Positions 33,560 through 44,237 of a stretch of 64,000 bases of DNA are shown in pieces (the stretch's first letter is position 1; every line of letters starts with the position of its first letter). Under the pieces are notes generated by a model that saw only the letters and a list, made by a program, of their open reading frames with translations, was not told the origin of the DNA and ran no database searches. The DNA comes from Cristatella mucedo (Eukaryota; Bryozoa; Phylactolaemata; Cristatellidae). Made by a program: the position numbers and the translations under genes. The DNA lies in assembly GCA_009760855.2 (NCBI GenBank), contig WPIO01000031.1:2359001-2423000 (forward strand). The letters are read 5' to 3'.

Positions 33560-34640
33560 ATCTGTGAAACATTCATGGGATTAAAAAAAGTTAGATTGCA
33601 AAGAGAGGAGCTGTTTTGCGGTTCCGTATTTGTTGTCCAATGCAGTTGTTTTCCCAGTAGTCATGGACGGGATTTGCCTCCCTCGATCCACTTTCCACTA
33701 GCATTTCCAATCATTTTCGACGTCGGTACCTAATAACAAAACTCAATACCATCATCTTGACTTGCGAATGGAATTTTTCACAGTTCCAATAGCGATCTGC
33801 CAGATGAAGCTTATACACTCAGGAAGCGTTGACAAGATGTTAAAGGCATCGAACCACTTGAATGGCTGGCAAAACACGTCTCATTGCAGTTTGACAGGCT
33901 TTTCCGAAGCCGACCATCATACATAGCATGCTCCAGTGATGTTTTTTAACTGCTAATCTCTCTGGAAAACTCAAATGTAGGTCGCCCCACTTTTACCTTG
34001 CACAATGACATAGATCAAAGGAGCACCTGATCTATCGACCCATGCATGAAAATGAATACTTTGAAAAGCATCTTTGGAGACAATTTGAATTACCACCCAT
34101 AAACTAATTTCAATAGTGCTCTAGAATATATCAATTCTGTTCCGTTCCGATCATTATGATTCGATTGACCTTACCCTATTCGGAATTCCACAGAAAGAAA
34201 TTCGAATTTATCAGGGTAATTCTTAGAACTTCATGACAATATCCGTGACGGTCGTTGGGTTTGGATAGGGCAGCTGGGTTTTCTTCCACATTTGTTCGAT
34301 TGCAAGTTGAGATGCTGGGTATGTTGGTAGTTGTCTTGTTGCTTCCAGTGAAATATTTCCAGTGCTGTGCTTAATTATCTGAAAAGATTTTTCCAGGCAT
34401 TCGGCAGCAAGTCCCCACATCTTTTTGCTGACTTGATTCTCTGCAAGGCTAGCTGAATGACTGTGTTCGGTGATTAATCTTGCACAATCATCGAGTACCA
34501 TTAATATTCCTGGACAGGTGGCCTCTACGCAGCTCTAAAATATATACTTCCATCAGAATTGATCTTGTCAATTGATAATGGAACCCATCTTTTAATAGCA
34601 TCTCTTTTCCTTTCTGAGATTTCATCTTCCATATAGCTAC
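33560..34640 (-). pseudogene. FLYWCH / Mutator-like (MULE) transposase pseudogene
   Basis: Minus-strand frames give a FLYWCH-type finger remnant (KRWVPLSIDKINSDGSIYF, then CVEATCPGILMV and ITEHSHSASL), an open stretch 34,223-34,501 with ATRQLPTYPASQL and LPYPNPTT, then a MULE DDE-like region: NRIIMIGTEQN, FSFPERLAVKKHHWSM, LCMMVGFGKACQTAMRRVLP and a later WENN. The order and spacing match FLYWCH-MULE proteins of invertebrates. Several frameshifts and stops break it. It lies in the intron between exons 15 and 16, same strand as the gene. Confidence 0.75.
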
Positions 34641-34785
34641 TAGTGAGTGTCTTCTTTTTAGAAATTTTAAATTTCAGAACACAAGCAAGACCTCTATCTA
34701 TAACCTTCTAAACAGTGGTAATTGAGCCAGACTATTTATTTTAGAAACTGACCGATTTTCTGGAGATCAGCATTAGGCGGTTTTT

Positions 34786-35100
34786 ACTGAAGCTACTTTG
34801 TCGGGGCTAATTTGATAGAGCGGTTTTGTACTGGGCTGCTTCGTCCTTGGCTAAATTGTACCGGTATCAGCAATTAGTACATTATCCAAGGTACTTTATA
34901 CTCTAGATAAAGTACTACTTCCCGATACCGGCATTGGTTTCAGTGAGCTATTTTGTCGCGGCTAATTTGATGGAGCGATTGTGTCTGGGCTGTTGAGTCC
35001 TTGGCTCTTTTTTCTGGGTATCGGCAAGCAGTCCTTTATACAAGGTGCTTTATAAACTAAGTAACTAGAAGTATACATAAAAACTGATACCGGTTATTTC
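34786..35100. repeat. Diverged tandem duplication, unit about 155 bp
   Basis: Two units start near 34,786 and 34,941. Shared blocks in the same order: 'gctaatttgat.gagcg', 'ctgggctg', 'gtccttggct', 'ggtatc.gcaa', 'caaggt.ctttata' and a closing 'gataccgg'. I do not recognise a family. Confidence 0.75.
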
Positions 35101-35301
35101 GGTTACACTACACTGCTTGTAAAAGCTAAAGTCACAGGGTAAGCACTACACACATCGAATAACACTAAATGTGCAACATGCGATATTAGCTAGTAGTCAG
35201 AGTTCAATAATTGTAGAAATACATGGATTGACCTCGGCTTTGAGTACTTTACCAGACAGCATGCAACCAGCATAGTGGAAGCATACAGTCCGACCACTTA
35301 C

Positions 35302-35491
35302 TGCTGGAAGTCTAGCAAGAATGCTGCTGCATCATTCTTGGCCGAGAACTGTTTCAGCTGGCTTGAAATATAAGCACGCAGTTTACTGGGATCAACCAAG
35401 CTGAAATTCTTCACTCGGAATCGCTGCAATGCTGTCACCAAGCGTGACCGATCTTCAGACTCTTCGGAGCAGATAAACGCTATGAACGATC
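35302..35491 (-). CDS. RNF213: RNF213-like, window exon 15
   Basis: It encodes about 62 residues: SFIAFICSEESEDRSRLVTA, LQRFRVKNFSLVDPSKLRAY and ISSQLKQFSAKNDAAAFLLD. It matches the RNF213 segment that ends AAA1 and leads into SSxRAGxGKS. Acceptor tgttctcattaaag (two bases complete Gly after exon 14). Donor CAGCA|gtaagt, phase 2, joins exon 16 directly. The open frame at 34.2-34.5 kb is skipped. Confidence 0.88.
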
Positions 35492-37296
35492 CTTTAATGA
35501 GAACAATCAGCATTGACTATCGTCTAATATGCCATATCGGCAGACACAAACGAAAAGGCTGAAAACTATTACACGAACATGAGAAAGTCAGTAAAGGTAA
35601 CGCCATATACTATTTGGGTAACAAAAAATACGCTAGACAAAACTTGACAGTATCGACAAATCTTGAAGGCAGGTACAAAAACAATGACAACAATTTCAGT
35701 CAAAATCTGTAAGGTAGTATGACTCTTGCCTCTGGTTTCTGAGACCGGGCCCTCTTCTAGATGACAGCATAACCTATTTTTTTAGTACATAAATACATAC
35801 GAATTTAGCACTAACAAATACAATGACGGTTGAGTAAATAATTGTTTAAGCTTATGAAACAAAAAAGGCCAAATGCAACAATGCCTAGTAATAGGAGATT
35901 TAAGAATCTACCTTCTGTCTTGAGTCCTGAGATAAAAACGCACCAGCCGAAAATGCTACGTATCTGATTGCTCCGATTAGCCAACTAATTTTACGTCACA
36001 AGTTCAGAACAGTTGTGAATCGAGTCGCAATCTTACCGACGACAAGATACACTATGAGTTGGGGCAGCACTTGGTTCTAACAGGGTTTTCCATGGAAAGC
36101 ACCAAGCATCAAGGGCAAGATAACCTCCAGGAGACTTAATCAATCATCATTCATCATAGAACATTTCAAGACGTACTGTGAGCAAGAATAGACACGCAAA
36201 ATATATTGCTAGGGTGTATAGCAAAATTGAGGATTCAGAATTACTCTAAATGTGTAAAGGGTTTTGAAAAAGGACTTCTGCTCAGCGTTGGTAAATAAAA
36301 GACTCGAACTGCAGTAACGGAATAACAGACTGCAGCTGCACTAACGGCTAAGAGTTTAGTGCCACCAGTTCTTAAGAAAATTTGCATTCATCAAAGCACC
36401 ATGCATGTAACATTTTAACAAAGCAGTTAACATGAAAAATAATTTTAAGTAAGCACAAACATAGTTATTAGAAGATCACTGTGCCAGTAACATGCAGTGA
36501 CATATTCAAGTGAAGCAACTATGTTCTATTTCGGGAGCAGTAGAGAGAATACTATAAGCATACAAACAATCATGTTCTCCAGAGATTTTCCATGGATTCA
36601 ATGGATCACAGCGAATGCTGTCCACAGCACAACTATTAAAAGTGTATCGGCGGCAGCTCACTGTATTGCATACGTACAAATAATCAGGTCAACTCGTACA
36701 CTCCCCCTCGACAGCCTTGCATACATACATTCAGATAGCATACGGGTACACATTACGGGATAGGACAAACGTCAGGAGCCGTAGAAGTTTAAGGTCCAGC
36801 ACAAAGACTAATAGATTCCACTTGCGTGTGCAGCCCAATGATTAAGAGCGCAGGCAGGTGCAGACCACTGTTTTAGGTTAATATCCTGATTGGTGCCGAC
36901 TCTGTTCGATGTTCGGGTTGGTGGGAAAATAGTGCAGTGCATAAACTGTATGCCTTTGGGCCCTGCAAACTCAAAATGATGCTGCCAAAAACTTGAATAA
37001 ACCTTAGGCAAATACTAATTTAGGGATAATAAGTGTCGAGGCAAGCCTTTTCTCCCAACATAGTATGCAACTCAGATCTGGCTTTTCTCATTGATTACAT
37101 AAACAGAATCAAAGGCAAGGGGCAGTTGAGCTCAGTTCAATCATATGGCGAGAAGTGTGTACTTCAAAGGTAAATACTAAACCAAAACTGTGAAGCAAGA
37201 CCAAATAAGAACGGCCTGTGTAACTAGGTAAGAACACAAATGAGGCAGCTAGCTCTATTCATGACAATAAGCAGCCAATTCCCGCCAATCACGTGC
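35492..37296. other. Intron 14, no recognised element
   Basis: About 1.8 kb. No copy of the LINE/SINE families and no family-like frame found. Confidence 0.45.
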
Positions 37297-37429
37297 CTTT
37301 TTTATGGAGGTGAAACTCGCCCATTCTCTTTTCAACAAAGTCACATATTTCGTAGCTCAGCCTGTCAGCATGGACAACGCAGTACAGAGACATTTCGTCA
37401 TCGAATGCTCTTTCAAAAAAAAGCTCCAC
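37297..37429 (-). CDS. RNF213: RNF213-like, window exon 14 (likely GC donor)
   Basis: It encodes about 44 residues: VELFFERAFDDEMSLYCVVH, ADRLSYEICDFVEKRMGEFH and LHKK. The family has EEVELFxxRA and a Y-x-LVxAD-x-L-x-YEV string in the degenerate first AAA unit. Acceptor gtactttttag continues EE|VELFF from exon 13. The exon best ends AAAAAAG|gcacgt, a GC donor, which gives phase 1 and reads KKG|SFIAF. The nearby GT (GGCAC|gtgatt) would put exon 15 out of frame. Confidence 0.88.
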
Positions 37430-38154
37430 CTAAAAAGTACAAATGGCCATTACAGGCATATTACCTAGTTCACGGAGCCAAGCCTCAAAGCCACGGCTGA
37501 ATGTCAACGTGTCAAGGCATGAACTCAACTAAGATGCATGCATGCATCTTCATCTGTAAATATCTACAAAGCTACAGAGACTAAGTTGGTGTTATGCTGG
37601 AAAGTCTTGCTTGGTGTTATACTAATAGCTGGCTTAATCCGTAATGTTATACGTATGTCTTATTATTGCTATTGTTAACATTACCGTGTTTTACATGAAT
37701 GAATGTGACCTTATACCTGCTATCTATCCGGGATCCTAATAACAATGGTCGAAGAAGCGGCTCCTGCCGGACAAGTGTCACTGGACCAATAACTGGTAGC
37801 AATAACACAAGCTTAAACCACTGGTCTAAAAGTCGTTCAAACTTAACCCACTAATGTAACACTTCGTACTTGGTAGTCAAAAATTAGAAGGCAGAAATAA
37901 ATTCTCCTAACGCCTCATCGACTGCATCGAATATTTCTTCAGTACTAATCGACTATTAGAGGAATGCTATTTTGTAAATTTCCAGCCATTGGCCAGACGT
38001 TCAAGAATGAAATCAGTTGAGTGCTAAAATAGAATAGCCTCCTGCCTATTTATATAAGGATTTACAACCGAGACCTACTGGACTAGGTCTCGACTCGCAT
38101 GGTGTGACAAATGATGGAACTAAATGTAACATTGTCTGATTATCCCAACTGACA

Positions 38155-38465
38155 AGTTTGTAAACCATTGGAGACCGTACCTTACCTATGCTCCCAAAGC
38201 CTGGAACTTACTACCGACGCACGTCACACCATCCCTTGACATGACGACATTTAAAAAAGAAGCTTAAAAGGCACCATTTTACAACAGCATTTCGTGGGTC
38301 TTATTGATTCGTCCTGCGTATGCATGTACTTGCTTACACTATGCCTTCTGCTTGTAGATGTTACCACTAATCATTTCGTAATGCTTTCCATACAGCATCT
38401 GTAAAGTGCCTAGAAAGAGATTCAGTTCTCTGAGGGTGCTACACAAATGTATTATTATAATTATC
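38155..38465 (+). repeat. LINE 3' fragment, plus strand
   Basis: It begins in the RT end ('ctcccaaagcctggaact', then 'cccttgacatgacgacattt'), continues through the tail ('agcatttcgtgggtct') and ends with the stem-loop and a short ATT run. Confidence 0.75.
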
Positions 38466-38559
38466 TACATCATCGATAGAACATTCACACAAGTTTAAGC
38501 AGCTTTTGGTGCACAGACAGTAGGTAACAAGTGTTATTTCTAAAATAATAATAATACTA

Positions 38560-38725
38560 ATAATAATAATACATTAGATAAAAGGACCCCAGAGAATTCA
38601 ATCTCTTTCAAGTAGCTTTACATTTGCTGTATAGGAAGCACAATCGAATGGTTGGTGGTAGCATGCTCAATACACAACAAGAATAACAAGGTAAGGGGTG
38701 ACATGCACAGGGTCAGCATGAAAGT
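38560..38725 (-). repeat. LINE 3' tail, minus strand
   Basis: Reverse-oriented tail: ATT run, stem-loop ('ccccagagaattcaatctctttcaagtagc') and the block 'ggggtgacatgcacagggtc'. It is a near-mirror of the previous copy, lying about 100 bp from it in the opposite direction. Confidence 0.75.
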
Positions 38726-38749
38726 ATAGTAATCTCACACAAAAAGGGG

Positions 38750-38975
38750 AAGTCGAAATCATAGCTGAGTGAGGAAAGACGAAGAACCAAGTAGCCTGCG
38801 ATTTAATGTAACGTATCCACCTCTGTAACTCCACAAAGCGACAAGGACTGAACGGGTGTCACGCTAACCAGTTCTCTTCGGTGTACTCAAGGCCTGAGCA
38901 GCTTTCGGTGTGCAGAAAGTAGCCAAAAGACTTCATTTCAAACAACAAAGAGGAAGTGAGAAGCATAGCTGCATC
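38750..38975 (-). repeat. Repeat C, diverged copy, minus strand
   Basis: Reverse complement shares the blocks of 4,530-4,806 ('gcttctcacttcctctttgt', 'gcacaccgaaagctgctcag', 'gactttgtggagttacag..gg..atacgttacatt'). It directly follows the minus-strand LINE tail. Confidence 0.6.
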
Positions 38976-38999
38976 AGGACGGCAGCCGATGAAGTGAGC

Positions 39000-39395
39000 A
39001 GCATGGAAGTAGCAGCCTAGGGTGGCTGGAAAGTGTCTGCCACAGTTGGCAGCAGGAGGGTAGATGTCGGTGCTTACGCAAGAATTGTGGAAGGAAGTCC
39101 CACAACCTAACTGCAGATCAAAAGCTTTTGCTGCCAACGGTCTATAAAAAGGGTTGCTTCCGTACGAATTGTCGACGTGAGTTCCAGTTTATTTGCAAAG
39201 CAAACGCTTCTGCTGCCAACGGGATGTAACGGCATAGGATAAGGAACGACAAGAAGCAGCTGCCCAGGTCGATTGGAAAGGATGTGCTTGAGCTGGTGCG
39301 GCTGATGCGAAGATGTCATATTCTAAGAATTGGGGGAGCTTCTAAGTATAGGGCTTGCCGAGCAAGACCTTTCACCACCAACTGTATTTTAAGTT
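39000..39395. repeat. Diverged tandem duplication, period about 240 bp
   Basis: Blocks at about 39,003-39,140 recur at about 39,250-39,395: 'gaagtagcagcctagggtggctggaaag' resembles 'gaagcagctgcccaggtcgattggaaag', and the phrase 'cttttgctgccaacgg' recurs as 'cttctgctgccaacgg' near 39,208. No family recognised. Confidence 0.5.
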
Positions 39396-39469
39396 AAGGA
39401 ACGGGACAGCTAGCTTCCTGTCCTGAGAGGACCTGATTGCACAATGAGGGAACGAAACTGAAGCAAAAG

Positions 39470-39641
39470 TGAGCCGTGATGGCACACTAGGTAAGGCGGT
39501 TGCTTTCACGACCTCGGTCCCGAGGTCGTGGGTTCGATTTCTACGGTTGGTGATTATTTATCGCCACTGCAAGCGGTGGTGATAGCCGTAAAAGCTCTTC
39601 TGTCGCTATACAAAAAGAAGCTGTTTAATCAGCTAGGATTT
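39470..39641 (+). repeat. SINE-A copy
   Basis: tRNA-like head GTGAGCCGTGATGGCACAC, A-box-like 'taggtaaggcggttgc', B box GGTTCGATT, then the body 'gccactgcaagcggtggtga' and an end at 'aatcagctaggattt'. It is one of the three best copies (with 54.0 and 59.6 kb). Confidence 0.85.
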
Positions 39642-40630
39642 TTCTTTATCCGATAATATACGTAGAGCCTTTATGAGTCCGAGTCGGAGTTTTGCTCTGC
39701 ATCCGTTGATCAGCAGGATGTCATTGCACCTCATTTAAATAAGGCTTGGACTTATTAAGCAGCCAAGTTCATATAAGACTGCAGACCCTCAATGCCTTTT
39801 TTCATTAAGGTACTCCAGCCTAGACAGAAGCACAGAGCTAGTAAGATATTTAGCCAGCCACCATGGTAGGCAGTCCCTTATCCTGGATAGGGACTGAATG
39901 TGAGGACCAGCTGTGAAGCCATTATGATAGCGTGTGCGCGGCCATTTAGAAAAAAAAAGTAGTAGAGGTCGGCTGACCAAACAGCCTCGTTAATAGCAGC
40001 ATAAGAGCCTTAGTGGTTATAACCAGTTATTGTAGCAGGCAAGGATTGTCAGCATCGAGACTTAAACCTACGGCATGGGTCGTAAAGCTACTTATCACTA
40101 GGTTAAGGCCTAAGGACAATCGCCGTGCGAGTCAGTTTTGCCTATACAGTACGGATTGCATAATTTATCTTTAACTACCCATGGACAGGGCAAGGCCTAG
40201 AGATTCGACGATGCCAACCAAACTTGCTTTCGGCTGCCATATTTGAAAACTCCACAAGGAAGTGGAAGAACAAGTGTGGTCTCCGGTGTCCACCTTCAAT
40301 AATGCAAGGTGGCAAAGAAATTCGCGACAGCTGGTGCTATGCAGACTTATTTTCACACTTGCATGCACACTAGCAAACGATAGCATGTGCTGCTGCAGCT
40401 ACCCGAAGGCACAGGCATGTGCAGCTCACACTATAGCAGTGGGAAACGTAGCAGCATGGTGGAGAGTATCATAAAATGGATATGACTCAAGGACGACTGC
40501 ACAGCAACAGATATTTGCAATGGCATTTGAGGGCAGAGATCAGGCATAAGTCGCAAACAGTATGCGGTCGAGTGAGAAACGTTTGCCAACTTGTTGCGAC
40601 TTGAAAGCCTAGTCGAGGAGTCAAAGCCCA

Positions 40631-40755
40631 ATATTAAGGTGCTTGCTTTTCACGACCCAGTTCTCTGGTTCGAGTCCTACGGTCTCATTGCCAGCGCGGC
40701 AATAGCCTTTAAGGCTCTTCTGGTACTATATAAATAAATGAGGCTGGTGAATCAC
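40631..40755 (+). repeat. SINE-A copy, 5' truncated
   Basis: It starts inside the head ('gcttgcttttcacgacc'), has a B box GGTTCGAGTCC and the family body. Its 3' end is about 54 nt below the exon 13 donor at 40,809, antisense to the gene. Confidence 0.75.
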
Positions 40756-40808
40756 CAAACCTTTTTGTATCGGTCACGAGCAAGGTGCGATCGCTCACGC
40801 CACTCTAC

Positions 40809-40915
40809 CTCTTCCTTAGATGTCGCATCACTGCAGACGAGGACCATGTTCCTAGTGGGTAGAGGCAGATCGCTGTCCACCATGTAGAGAGATAGTGCAC
40901 TGACATATACATCAC
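40809..40915 (-). CDS. RNF213: RNF213-like, window exon 13
   Basis: It encodes about 35 residues: DVYVSALSLYMVDSDLPLPT and RNMVLVCSDATSKEE. The family pattern LPxxxxVLxCxxxTTxEEVELF is completed by exon 14. Acceptor tcttgcacatag takes one base from exon 12 (C|GT, Arg). The donor is GAAGAG|gtagag: reading through would replace VELFF by VEWRE, so the shorter exon is right. Confidence 0.92.
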
Positions 40916-41109
40916 CTATGTGCAAGAAAAACATGCCTAGTCACTTCTGCGAAATTTGATTGTAAAAATGAAAAAAAAGACCTTTGCAAATAACCAGTGG
41001 ATGGATCCTCCGGTGAGAAGGGGTGTTGCCATTAAACTCAAAACACATCAGCAGACCCTCGTGTAAACTGCTATGGCGTGCTTGCTGCAATTCAAATATG
41101 TGTTTATAT

Positions 41110-41111
<2 letters not shown>

Positions 41112-41183
<72 letters not shown>

Positions 41184-41188
41184 ACACC
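41112..41188 (+). repeat. (CA)n microsatellite
   Basis: CA run with a few CG interruptions at its right end, about 200 nt upstream of the exon 13 acceptor; (UG)n on the transcript. Confidence 0.97.
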
Positions 41189-42048
41189 AGACAATGCAGT
41201 TTTTGCAAACTAAGTGAAATGCCTACGGGAGAGAAAAAGAGATGATAGAGATTGATTCCTTCTTAGTGCAATAAAAAAGAAAAATTTTTTTTGTTACGAA
41301 CGTACATGCGACCTCACACTTCCACGGAAAATGTCGCAGCTAACTATTCGAACTGGGCACTGGATCGCCTTAGCAGGAGCTTAGTCTCGAGTGCCTAGTT
41401 AGCAAGCCGGCCCACCCATGATCAAACAGCTTGATAACACTGCTCCTGCCAAGGACTATCTTGGTCGTTTTAATGACCAGCAGCTGGTTCACGTCCATGC
41501 TATACACGGTCTAACCGTAATGGCAGCAAGACTCGCTCCAGTGACAAGCAGACAGACATAGAAGAGAGGAAAAGGAGGAGACAGCATCATAGTTTCGTTC
41601 CATTCTGTTTTGCTTCATTTCCATTTTCCATTTTATGCCCAGGCTATGGAGGGAAGTTGATCAAAGAACGAAATGGCACAACGATTGGGGCAGCTTTGGT
41701 ATTAATTTTACTCGTGTTGGATGTTGTGATTGTAGCATACCTAGAAGACATACAGAGAACTTTGTTCTCGTGTCGGTCACAACTACAGCCCCAAACGGAA
41801 GTGTTTCATGGTGGTGGCTATTAAGAATGCGGTAAAGCAAGAAACCACCATGAAATTGTAAGAGCTAAGCTGACGAAACACTGCCGGTCTACAACTGAAC
41901 ACAAACAGTATTTTCATTATGCAGCATTCAGCTTAAAAAAAAACATGATCGCTCGTGTAAAATGAAATGGACAGATCAAAGTGTGGCATCAAGAAAAATT
42001 AATTATATATTTTTATTATATATAATTCGAAGGGAGCTGAGGACTTAC

Positions 42049-42135
42049 GGTTTGGGCACACGATGAGATGAGGCTGACCACGACACAGACCGAAAGGCTC
42101 TTTCCTCGTCTTCAGCAGGCTGCTGCTGTCTCCAC
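42049..42135 (-). CDS. RNF213: RNF213-like, window exon 12
   Basis: It encodes about 28 residues: GDSSSLLKTRKEPFGLCRGQ and PHLIVCPN. It matches the LIVC-type strand at the start of the first, nucleotide-free AAA unit. Acceptor cttgtcttctcag, donor AAACC|gtaagt; phase 1 at both ends. Confidence 0.85.
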
Positions 42136-42154
42136 CTGAGAAGACAAGCTTATA

Positions 42155-42800
42155 ATAATAACAATAATAATAAACCCAATAAAGTCCCCTCAGAGAACTC
42201 TATTTCTTTCTAGGTGCTTTACATGTTCTGCATAGAAAATACTACCGAATGGTGAGTGGTATCATGCTTGATAAGCAACATGAATAACATCGTTAGGGGT
42301 GACAAGCACAGGGTCAGCATGCAAGCGTGGTTAGTGGCAGCATGCAACAGTGTCAGCATGCATTAGCCCATAAAGGACGAATCAAATGGACCCACTAAAT
42401 GCTGTGATAAATAGGTACATTTTTATGTCTTTTTCAATGTGATCAAGTCAGGGGATGTCGTGACAGAAGTCGGGAGTGAGTTCCAGAAGTCGAGCCGACC
42501 TAATTACACAGGCCACTAGACCAGCAAGCAGTGAGTTAAAGAATTCGAGGCTGGATGACACAAATGCATGGGCCAACTTAGATGTGGTATCCCTGTCTAA
42601 ATAAGCCCAAATTTTAGTAAGTTCATGTAGCTGAAAGTAGGCAGACTTGATTGTGGAGCTGACGTGGTCGTCTAACGAAAGGTCACTTTAGAACATGACA
42701 CCTAGATTTCGTGCTGATTCAACAGGAGATCCACTGGCAGAGCCGATTTTGAGCCTTTTCAATTTCCGAATCACACTTGGTTTGCCCATAACTAGTAAGC
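42155..42800 (-). mobile_element. CR1/L2-like LINE copy, minus strand, degenerate
   Basis: The tail with an ATT run is at 42,155-42,215 and the tail block 'gtgacaagcacagggtcagc' near 42,300. The RT region follows, with many breaks, up to the block 'cacacttggtttgcccataac' near 42,790. It starts about 20 nt upstream of the exon 12 acceptor. Confidence 0.78.
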
Positions 42801-42937
42801 TAGTTTTATAATAACTCAATTGAAGAAAACACGGCTAACTCATGCACATCGCAAGCCGAACACAGGCTAATGACGGCGCTAGCTTGAAAGCATGCAATGC
42901 GTAAAGTAGTGCAACTGTAAAACCGCTACCAACTGAC

Positions 42938-43071
42938 CTGCCGTGGATGTAAGGACTTTCAGCACGTCGCCGAGGTGCTCGACACTCAGGAATCCGTGGC
43001 TGCTGGCAGCCGGTGCTTCCAGCATGAAACTGCTCCAGGTAGACATGATTATCTCGGGCAATGAAGCCAAA
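42938..43071 (-). CDS. RNF213: RNF213-like, window exon 11
   Basis: It encodes about 44 residues: LASLPEIIMSTWSSFMLEAP, AASSHGFLSVEHLGDVLKVL and TSTAG. Similarity to the family here is weaker and judged by position. Acceptor ccccaattctag gives S|LASL with exon 10, and donor GGCAG|gtcagt joins GGDSS of exon 12. Other acceptors in the region give stops. Confidence 0.75.
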
Positions 43072-43189
43072 CTAGAATTGGGGCAGCAAAACTCTGACCC
43101 ACAATGCCGTGCTGAAAAGCTCGGTGGCAGGCAAGAGGCAAGAGTGTCAAACAGAAGCTGAGCAACACCACAGAACACTGATGACTAAC

Positions 43190-43338
43190 CTTCCGTTATC
43201 GAGAACAGTGTTCGCTGGACTTGCCGGCCGAGTGCTTTGCCTGTGTGGCACTGAATTCGCGGCAGCCGTGGCCTGCTTCAGCGCATTGCTCAGGTCGACC
43301 TCAGAACAAGGCCGAAGCAGGGCTAGTATCGGGTATAC
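43190..43338 (-). CDS. RNF213: RNF213-like, window exon 10
   Basis: It encodes about 49 residues: VYPILALLRPCSEVDLSNAL, KQATAAANSVPHRQSTRPAS and PANTVLDNG. It is an Ala/Ser/Pro-rich segment of the N-terminal stalk. Acceptor cattttgtgcag, donor GGAAG|gttagt; phase 0 to 2, consistent with both neighbours. Confidence 0.8.
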
Positions 43339-43408
43339 CTGCACAAAATGCGAATAAACTCTTTGAGTATGTGCTATAATTATCTTTACTTGCTCGCCTT
43401 GCCCCTAT

Positions 43409-44237
43409 ATGAAAATCCTGGCAGCGCCCTTGGCCGCTCCAACAATGACTACGATTGCAATCTTTCTCAAATCAAAGGCCACAGCTACACAAATTATTGC
43501 TAAAATTCGGGCTTGTTTAGATAAGGATACCACGTCTAAGTTGGTCCATGCATTCGTGACATCTCGTCTCGACTTCTGCAACTCACTGCTTACTGGCCTA
43601 CCAGCATGTGCGATCAGGCGATTGCAGCTGGTGCAAAACTCTGCAGCTAGGCTTGTCTGTCGTGAGCGTCGTAGTTGCCACATTACTCCACTTCTCGCCG
43701 ACCTGCACTGGCTACCAGTCAAGCAACGGATTGACTTCAAGGTTTTGTCGCTCACTTTTAGGTCCCTTCATTCTATGGCTCCAGCCTATCTCTCCGACAT
43801 ACTCCCCCATCAGGCCAAGCATCGTACCACCCGCTTTTCGGAATCCAACAGTCTAGAAATACCTCGTACAAACCTCAAATCCTTTGGAGACCGTGCATTT
43901 AGTTCGTATGCTCCCAAAGCCTGGAACTCCCTCCCGACCTGCGTCAGAACATCCCCTGACCTGACCACATTAAAAGGAACTTAAAAACACCTATTGAGGA
44001 CAGCATTTAGCGGGTCCCTGTGATTCGTCCTTCACGTGCTTATTCGTGCTGACACTGTGCATGCTGCCACTAACCACATTTGCATGCTGACCCTGTGCAT
44101 GTCACCCCTAACCATATTATTCATTTGGTTTGTTTTTCAAGCATGATTTTACTTACCATTCAATTGCATTTCCCTATGCAGCGGGTGTAAAGCGCCTAGA
44201 GAGAGATTGAGTTCTCTGAGGGCGCTTTATCAAGTGA

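Noticed and set aside
34223-34534. A 101-codon minus-strand open frame with an acceptor-like start, which could be an RNF213 exon between 35.3 and 31.2 kb
   Set aside because: Exon 15 (ending CAGCA, phase 2) joins exon 16 (one-base start) directly to give FLLDFQQ|SSVRVVSS as expected for the family, while this frame needs phase 0. Its residues and surroundings fit a FLYWCH-MULE relic.
39470-39545. A possible tRNA gene at the head of SINE-A (also at 54.0 and 59.6 kb)
   Set aside because: The A and B boxes are followed by a common non-tRNA body at several places and no good acceptor stem is seen; these are SINE heads.
40752-40808. Longer version of exon 13, to a gtttgg donor at 40,761
   Set aside because: The donor at 40,809 (GAAGAG|gtagag) is better and restores EEVELFF with exon 14, which the family requires.
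43409-43984. 191-codon plus-strand frame as a host gene
   Set aside because: It is the C-terminal end of a LINE reverse transcriptase, repeated at 3.9, 50.7 and other places, followed by the LINE tail.
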